Shown in pieces: positions 58,477 through 64,000 of a stretch of DNA of 64,000 bases (the first letter of the stretch is position 1; each line of letters begins with the position of its first letter). Source of the DNA: Setophaga petechia (Eukaryota; Chordata; Aves; Passeriformes; Parulidae); the NCBI GenBank assembly GCA_024362935.1, contig JANCRA010000061.1:1178001-1242000 (forward strand), written 5' to 3'. Under the pieces are notes generated by a model, which saw nothing but the letters and a program-made list of their open reading frames with translations, was not told the origin of the DNA and searched no databases. Made by a program: the position numbers and the translations under genes.

Positions 58477-59817
58477 TTAAACTTCATGCTCATCTTCAGG
58501 CTCTTCTGGCGATGTGATGTCTTCCTGGTGGTCGGAGCTGGTCTCAGAGTTCTCTGGGTCAGCTTTGGTGACAGGGAAGCTGACCACATTGACATTGTTC
58601 GTGATGAGTCTGGTGACCAGTCTCCGAACCACTGCCCAAACAATGGAGCAACCGAGAATGACAATCAAAATAAGAAAAACTCCAAATAGAATGTCCTTTA
58701 AGATGGATCCAGCCCAGCCTGAGAGCCCAAGCCCGGAGAGCAGATTCCCCAACCAGTCCTCCGCCTCTCTTCGGATGTCATTGACCAGGCCCCTCATTTC
58801 CTCCAACGCCTTTTGCACGTTTGGTGCCTTGGATGTTAAGTTGAAACAGCACAGACCCTCAAATTCCTCGCAGCGGTGGTGGTGCAAGAGGAGTAAGTAA
58901 TCAATGGCTGCTCTGTTCTGCAGCATCGCCTGTCTGGTGATTTTCTCATCTGCTAAAAGTCCCGCGATGGCTGTGGAAGTGAGGTTCGCCTGTTTCACTG
59001 TCCAGCACTCTAATCTCCCCAATTCGCCGATGGCCTTTCCGGCCGCAACCCACGGCAAAAACAAAGAGACTGCGACTCTTTTACCTTCGTTCCAATGATA
59101 AATTTTGGAGTCGCAGTCTGGGCCGAATTCTGCCAAGTCTTTTTTCTGCCGAATCATCACTTCAGAATTTTTGGTAGGCCAATTTTCCAATTTCGGCGTG
59201 CTGGGAGTGAACAGCGTCACATGGCTGATCGTGCATGGGCCTCCTAACAGGTGAGAGGGGATGCCGTTCCAGGCTCGGTTTCCGCAAATAAAATGCAAAC
59301 CTTGGGGCAAAGAACGGGGTTTAAGGTCTGGGGTGGTCGGACCCCTGGCCGAGAGGGTCTCCGCACACCATTGGTGTTCAGACTCCCCCCCAACCAGGGT
59401 CCACTGGGAATCATTGGAACGAAGGGACTTGATCAAACTGTAAGGGACCGAGAAACGAACACAAAAAGGGGCTTTGGCGGAACCGAGCAAATCAAATCTC
59501 AGAGGCTCCTCAGGGGAAAGGGGGAGAAGGTTGATCGGTTTCCTCCAAGCCTCAGTATAATCCTGATCTTTGGTATTCGTCAACAAACTAAGAGGGGGAG
59601 GAAAATCACGGGGAGGGACCGGGATCCCCACCAGACATGACGACAGAGGGTCTGTGGCCGCTTCGGCGTGGAGGCAAATGTGGTCCTGGCCAAGAGAGCG
59701 GGCAAGGGAGGTCCACATGTTGTTGGCGGTTGGGGACCTCTGGTCAGGCTCTCCGGGGGCTGTTTGGAGGAGAACGACTGCCAGGATGACAATTGCAGGG
59801 ATCCCTCCTCGAGGCAT
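58477..59817 (-). CDS. env: env, open full-length-looking frame
   Basis: 446 codons from the first in-frame ATG (59815-59817) to TAA. The same frame is open upstream to just after the pol stop, so a spliced start could add residues. A hydrophobic signal segment is at residues 5-20. The surface/transmembrane junction shows only a Gly-Lys-Arg at about 245-247 and no clear furin-type motif. A CX6CC motif lies at 316-324 (alpha/gamma-type), preceded by a heptad-like helix with the LQNR core. One membrane span is at about 376-397, and the tail is acidic. No stop or frameshift is seen. 446 residues is shorter than many avian envelopes, so an internal loss in the surface subunit is possible. Confidence 0.9.
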   Translation of the reverse strand: MPRGGIPAIVILAVVLLQTAPGEPDQRSPTANNMWTSLARSLGQDHICLHAEAATDPLSSCLVGIPVPPRDFPPPLSLLTNTKDQDYTEAWRKPINLLPLSPEEPLRFDLLGSAKAPFCVRFSVPYSLIKSLRSNDSQWTLVGGESEHQWCAETLSARGPTTPDLKPRSLPQGLHFICGNRAWNGIPSHLLGGPCTISHVTLFTPSTPKLENWPTKNSEVMIRQKKDLAEFGPDCDSKIYHWNEGKRVAVSLFLPWVAAGKAIGELGRLECWTVKQANLTSTAIAGLLADEKITRQAMLQNRAAIDYLLLLHHHRCEEFEGLCCFNLTSKAPNVQKALEEMRGLVNDIRREAEDWLGNLLSGLGLSGWAGSILKDILFGVFLILIVILGCSIVWAVVRRLVTRLITNNVNVVSFPVTKADPENSETSSDHQEDITSPEEPEDEHEV

Positions 59818-59883
59818 GGCTGGGCAGGAGCAACTAAAATCGAAAGAAACATACAAATCAAATAATTTGCCAGGGGGAAGGAT

Positions 59884-62800
59884 TTAGGTTTCGGGGAGGA
59901 AAAGGGAGTCCAAAGGAAAGAGGGAATCTTCCTCCTCCCTCCGTCTTCGCCGCCAGCTGGCAACCCGAACCTGAGGCGTGGATGTTGTCGTCTTTGCCGT
60001 TCTTGGCACAAAAGGCCGAACCCAGCGCGAAGGGACCCACCTGGGGCCTGTGGGGGTGGAAACACAGGCATACCCTCGGCCCCAGGTGATAAGATCGAAT
60101 GGTCCCTCCAAACGCCAGGTCTCCGGGTCCTTCACAAGAACCGGGGGTTTCTCCTTCAGGCGGAGACTGCCACTCTGCCCGAAGTGCCGCACAATGGGCG
60201 GATTAAGGTTTTCAAATGAGCAGTTCAAAAAATTGATAGTATACAGCGCCCTTGATAATTGGGACTGAGGGGATTCCACCTTCATAGCCGGAGAGAGATG
60301 GGAAAGAACCTTTTTTAGGCTCTGGTGGGTCCTCTTGATCACAGCCTGTCCCGTGGAGGAATAGGGGATGCCAGTTTTATGCTCTATTCCCCATTGCTGC
60401 AGGAAGCTCTTGAGCTCCCTGGACACATACGAAGGCCCGTTGTCTGTTTTTAAAACCTTAGGGATGCCCAGCACGGAGAAAGCCTGGAGCAGGTGTTTGA
60501 TGACGTCCTTGGCTTTCTCCCCTGTGTGGGCAGAGGCAAAAACGGCACTCGAGAAGGTGTCCACTGAGACGTGGACATATTTGAGGCGACCAAATTGGTT
60601 GATCTTGGTGATGTCCATCTGCCACACCTCGCAGCTGGCAAGTCCCCGGGGATTCGCGCCAGCGGGCAGAGATGGAAGCTGATCCCGCTGGCAATGGGGG
60701 CATGTGGCCACAATGGCCTTGGCTTGGTCCCGCGTAAGCTGGAATTGGCGAACCAAGCCAGGCGCATTTTGGTGGAACAGCTGGTGGCTGATCTTGGCTT
60801 GTTTGAAGACATCAGGGAGTGGGGCCCATTGCACCGCGTGGGCAAGTGCCCACTCGGCCGGGGAAGCGAGGCTATCAGCCAATCGATTCCCCTCCGCAAT
60901 GAACCCGGGCAAACCAGTGTGGGATCTCACGTGCATTACATAATATTTTTGCTCCCGGTGGGAGATGAGTTTGATAAGCTTCGAGAGCAAATTATACAAG
61001 GCCAAATTAGACACCTCCTCCAGGACAGCACTTTCAGCTCTAGCAACTACACCGGCTACATAAGCCGAGTCCGTGACCAAATTGGAAGGTTGATCTTTGA
61101 ATTTCTCGAAGGCCCTGACGACTGCGTCCAACTCAGCAACTTGAGGGGAGCCCTCAACGATGGTAACATCCATCTCCCACTGCTGAGTTTGAGGATCCTT
61201 CCAAGTCATCACTGACTTGTGGGTTCCTCCGGACGCATCAGTAAAAACAGTCAAGGCCTTGAGGGGGACTCGACTTTGAATTTCCCGAATTGAAAATTTG
61301 AATTGCATGTCTTGATTGAATAAAGCATGCGAAGGATGGCCAATTTCAATTCTCCCGGTGTATTCTGCTAGAGCGAACTGCAAAACCTCGCTCTCCTCGA
61401 GGAGTTGATTAAGAATTTTGGATTGGATTTTGCCGGATTGTAATTCAATTGGGATATGTATGCACACGAAATCCACACCTGCCAGCTCCCTGATCCGCGA
61501 TCTCCCCTTGCGGATCAGCTCAGCCACCAGTTCATGCGGCCTTGTAACTCTTTTGGACCGATGGTGGCTGAGGAACACCCACTCTATGATTAAGAGGGGG
61601 TCACTCAAGCCTTGGTCCGTCCTCCTTTCTTTGGATGTTTTTGGGGACTTGCGGATTTCATCCCATTGGAAAATCATACCATGGAGGTGTGGCAGTTTTC
61701 CAAGTATAATAAATTTGAAGGGCAGGCCCGGATGACAACGATGGGCCTGCCTTGCCTCGATTATCTGTCTGATGTTCTCGAGTGCGGCTTTGGCCTCTGG
61801 GGTGAGTTCCCTAGGAGAACTAAGTTCCTCTCCCCCTTTCAATAAATTGAAAAGGGGGGCTAGGTCCTTGGTGGTAATGCCTAGCCAGGGCCTCACCCAA
61901 TTCAACGCCCCACACAGCTGATGAACATCCGCTAAGGTTCTCACCTTGTGGTGAATGGCCAATTTCTGCGGAGCAATGGTCCGCCTCGTGATCTCCAGGC
62001 CTAAGTACTTCCAGGGCGGCATCCGTTGAATCTTTTCGCCCTGGAGCTCGAACCCTGCGGCAATTAAACAATCAGTTACGCGGGAGAGCGCGTGAACCAG
62101 CAGGTCATCATTGGGGGCACAGACCAGCACGTCGTCCATATAATGATAAATGATGACATCGGGACATTCGGTGCGTACCGGCTGGAGCAAGGAAGCAACA
62201 TACCACTGGCAAATGATAGGACTGCATTTCATGCCTTGTGGCAACACTCGCCAGTGGTAGCGCTTCCCGGGAGCCTCACGGTTCAAGGTGGGCACCGTGA
62301 ATGCAAAACGTGGCGCGTCATCTGGGTGAAGGGGAATTTGGAAAAAACAATCCTTTATATCGATAACGACCAAATTCCAATTTCGGGGGAGCATCGCTGG
62401 GGATGGCATCCCTGGCTGGAGGGTACCCATGTCCTGGATAATTTCGTTGATTTTGCGGAGGTCGGTGAGGAGCCGCCACTTGCCAGATGACTTACGGATG
62501 ACGAACACTGGGGAGTTCCATTCAGACATGGACTCCACCAGGTTGCCTTTTTGGACTTGCTCCTCCACGAGTTCCGCCAGCGCCTTCAATTTTTGTTTAT
62601 TGAGCGGCCACTGAGCTACCTGGACTGGTTTATCTGAGAGCCAATTCAGTTTCCAGGTAGGGCGCTCTTCAGTGACCGCTGCCCGAAAAACCTGGGGAGC
62701 CGGCAGGTCAATTTTGGCTCCCCACTGGGCAAGGGTATCTCTCCCCCAGAGAGGCTCTACGTAATCTAGAACGAATGGGCGTACAGAGGCCAATTGCCCA

Positions 62801-62904
62801 TCCGGCCCCTTAATTTGTACAATGCTCTTAGAACGTCTAGCCAATTGTGTCCCCCCGACACCCTGGATGCGCCCATCCACGTTTTGCAACTCCCAATGTG
62901 ACGG
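59884..62904 (-). pseudogene. pol: pol: RT, RNase H and integrase
   Basis: The frame is open for about 1006 codons after the TGA at 62905-62907, continuing the protease frame. Numbering from the TTG at 62887-62889: protease C-terminal motif GRDTL near 49-53; RT catalytic Asp 177 and YMDD at 250-253; RNase H Asp 551, Glu 586, Asp 607 and Asp 672 all present; integrase zinc site His 702, His 706, Cys 730, Cys 733. The integrase triad has Asp 759 and Asp 816, but position 852, where the glutamate should be, is Lys. RT and RNase H therefore look sound and integrase does not. The frame ends 27 bases before the upstream open part of the env frame. It is translated only by passing the upstream TGA, so it is listed as a pseudogene. 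Confidence 0.93.
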
Positions 62905-62907
62905 TCA
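62905..62907 (-). other. In-frame TGA between protease core and RT
   Basis: The frame is the same on both sides, and conserved protease sequence continues after it. Confidence 0.9.
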
Positions 62908-63587
62908 CTCCCGAGAGGGAATGATCGTCACATCTGCTCCAGTGTCCAACATCCCCCTGATGGAAATGGTGTCCTCCCCCCGGGACAGCTGACAATCGAG
63001 GCGAGGCTTTGCTCGCCCCAGGTGTTCGGCCCAGGCAACCGAAGGAGCGGAAGACTTTATTGAAATGGCCTGGGCCACCACCTCTCCGGCAGGGAGGAAC
63101 AGAGGGGGACGCAGACACCTGCACCTGACGACGAACGGATGCTGGTCTGCGGACACCAAAGCTGGAAATATTTCGAGGTCGGGTGGAGTCACCTCGGTAT
63201 CTCCCACAATGATGAGTTGCTGGTTTGTGTCCCAATTACCTCGGGCCTTCATGCAGACTGGCAACGCGACAACCTCAGAGTTGGAGAAGTAGAAAGGCCG
63301 CGTTGTCTCCAACCTAAAGGAGAAACCGAAAGAAAAGGTGGTTAAGTCCGGTTCAGTTGAAGGTCCCGGGTTAGAACAACAAAGGTGAGGGGCAACCACG
63401 CCTGAGGTCAGGTCCAATGAATAGTCAAGTCCGGTGAATGAAAGTCCTTGGAGCCCTGCTGGACCGGGCTCTGCTGGCGGCAAGCGGGAAAACGAAGGAA
63501 ATTCCCCTCCCCTGGCTTTAGGTGTTATTTGCCCGCCCAAACTTTTGTCCGCGCGCAGGGGGGGGCTGCGCTCCTTTATAAGTTTTT
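62905..63587 (-). pseudogene. pro: pro: protease with upstream dUTPase-like segment
   Basis: This frame is -1 relative to gag and open from the slippery site to TGA at 62905-62907. The active-site motif LDTGADVTI lies about 10-17 codons before the stop, so the protease is cut shortly after its catalytic Asp. The remainder, including GRDTL, continues in the same frame beyond the stop. The upstream 150-180 residues contain FLPAGEVVAQAI, similar to the end of retroviral dUTPase domains; the canonical dUTPase motifs are not all visible, so that part is tentative. Confidence 0.85.
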
Positions 63588-64000
63588 TGAGTCCTCTCCT
63601 CCTTGGACGCCCGACTGCTGAGCTCTCTTGAATGCATAAAACTCCTTGCAGAGCGGGCAGTCAGGCATCCAGTGGTCCTCCCTTTGACATAGGTGACACG
63701 CCGAGGTGGAGTGACGGCCATTCCGGGGGGTGCCGGGTCCCGAGCGGTGGACCGATGGAGATGGTGCAGCGGCGGCGACTGTCCCCTGGAGGTCTGCGAA
63801 GGACACCCGACGAGCGGCTGACGGTGTAGACGACTTCTCGTCGGATGCCTTTGATGCTACCGGTACCTTTGCCGCGCAGACCTCCAGAAGATCGCGGAGC
63901 GTGGGACGAGGGTGAAGCGGCAGGCTCATTATTGCGGCCTTGCAGGCCTGGTTCGCGTTGGAACTGGCGAGAAGCGTGACCATCTTCCTCCGAGCACCCT
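63576..64000 (-). CDS. gag: gag, C-terminal part (capsid end and nucleocapsid)
   Basis: Open to the window edge; the 5' part is outside. The first visible residues (ASSNANQACKAAI) are typical of the capsid C-terminal domain just after the major homology region. One zinc knuckle, CX2CX4HX4C, spans Cys 96 to Cys 109 counted from the ATG at 63983. The frame ends with TAA at 63576-63578, just after the slippery heptamer. Only one knuckle is visible, where many class II viruses have two. Confidence 0.9.
   Translation of the reverse strand, partial: GARRKMVTLLASSNANQACKAAIMSLPLHPRPTLRDLLEVCAAKVPVASKASDEKSSTPSAARRVSFADLQGTVAAAAPSPSVHRSGPGTPRNGRHSTSACHLCQREDHWMPDCPLCKEFYAFKRAQQSGVQGGEDSKNL
63582..63588 (-). 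promoter_or_regulatory. -1 ribosomal frameshift site A AAA AAC
   Basis: The heptamer lies in correct phase two codons before the gag stop. Slipping back one base enters the pro frame with no intervening stop. A C-run and GC-rich sequence that could fold follow within 30 bases. Confidence 0.9.

Larger units (their letters stand above)
57720..64000 (-). mobile_element. Class II endogenous retrovirus, 3' part
   Basis: On the minus strand the order is gag (cut by the window edge), pro, pol, env, purine tract and 3' LTR. Features of class II (alpha/beta-like) viruses are a separate pro frame reached by a -1 shift and the overall pol layout; env carries the CX6CC motif shared by alpha- and gamma-type envelopes. 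Two lesions are visible (protease-RT stop, integrase Glu to Lys). The 5' LTR, primer site and most of gag are outside the window, so LTR divergence cannot be used to date it. Confidence 0.95.

Noticed and set aside
58514..59640. Plus-strand frames opposite env and pol
   Set aside because: They are shadows of the retroviral genes on the other strand.

Overview
The window looks like nuclear DNA of a songbird (passerine). It holds many fragments of CR1 LINEs with the typical avian 3' end, several avian-type LTRs, a spliced multi-exon copy of RHOBTB3 (a gene on the Z chromosome in birds, since human 5q corresponds to avian Z) and a PAK3-like kinase of the sort known to be multiplied in songbirds. 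There is no prokaryotic or organellar signal. The many LTR elements and the decayed RHOBTB3 copy would suit a W chromosome or another repeat-rich, low-recombination region; that placement is inference.

Layout. 0-10.6 kb: no gene recognised; a solo LTR at 7961-9229 with a perfect 5-bp target duplication, a relative of it cut by the left edge, and other LTR and CR1 pieces. 10.6-15.1 kb: a CR1 interrupted by a complete 3.2-kb LTR element (10912-14109) that has two near-identical LTRs, a tRNA-Trp-type primer site, a 6-bp target duplication and only a gag-like proline-rich reading frame. 15.7-28.0 kb, minus strand: nine RHOBTB3 exons with consensus splice sites but two in-frame stops and at least three frameshifts, so a non-processed pseudogene. 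28.8-33.6 kb: one copy of a duplicated unit, split by a second, older copy of the gag-only element (29810-32985, minus strand). The other copy of the unit (47.6-49.1 kb) keeps the unoccupied site.

34.2-43.5 kb, plus strand: coiled-coil exons, one with a 22-bp tandem duplication, followed by eight exons covering a whole PAK-type kinase domain with a frameshift and an intron-phase break. 43.5-57.7 kb: more LTRs, a perfect 12-bp palindrome, a CpG-rich block at 51.0-51.8 kb and a degenerate TATG-rich tract; no gene recognised. 57.7-64.0 kb, minus strand: the 3' part of a class II (alpha/beta-like) endogenous retrovirus reading gag (cut by the right edge), pro, pol, env and 3' LTR. It keeps a clear -1 frameshift signal and long open pol and env frames, but has an in-frame stop at the protease-RT junction and a lysine in place of the integrase catalytic glutamate.

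No host gene here looks fully intact. The interest lies in the gag-only LTR family, the nested insertion history, the decayed RHOBTB3 copy, the coiled-coil/PAK unit and the retrovirus with an open env.
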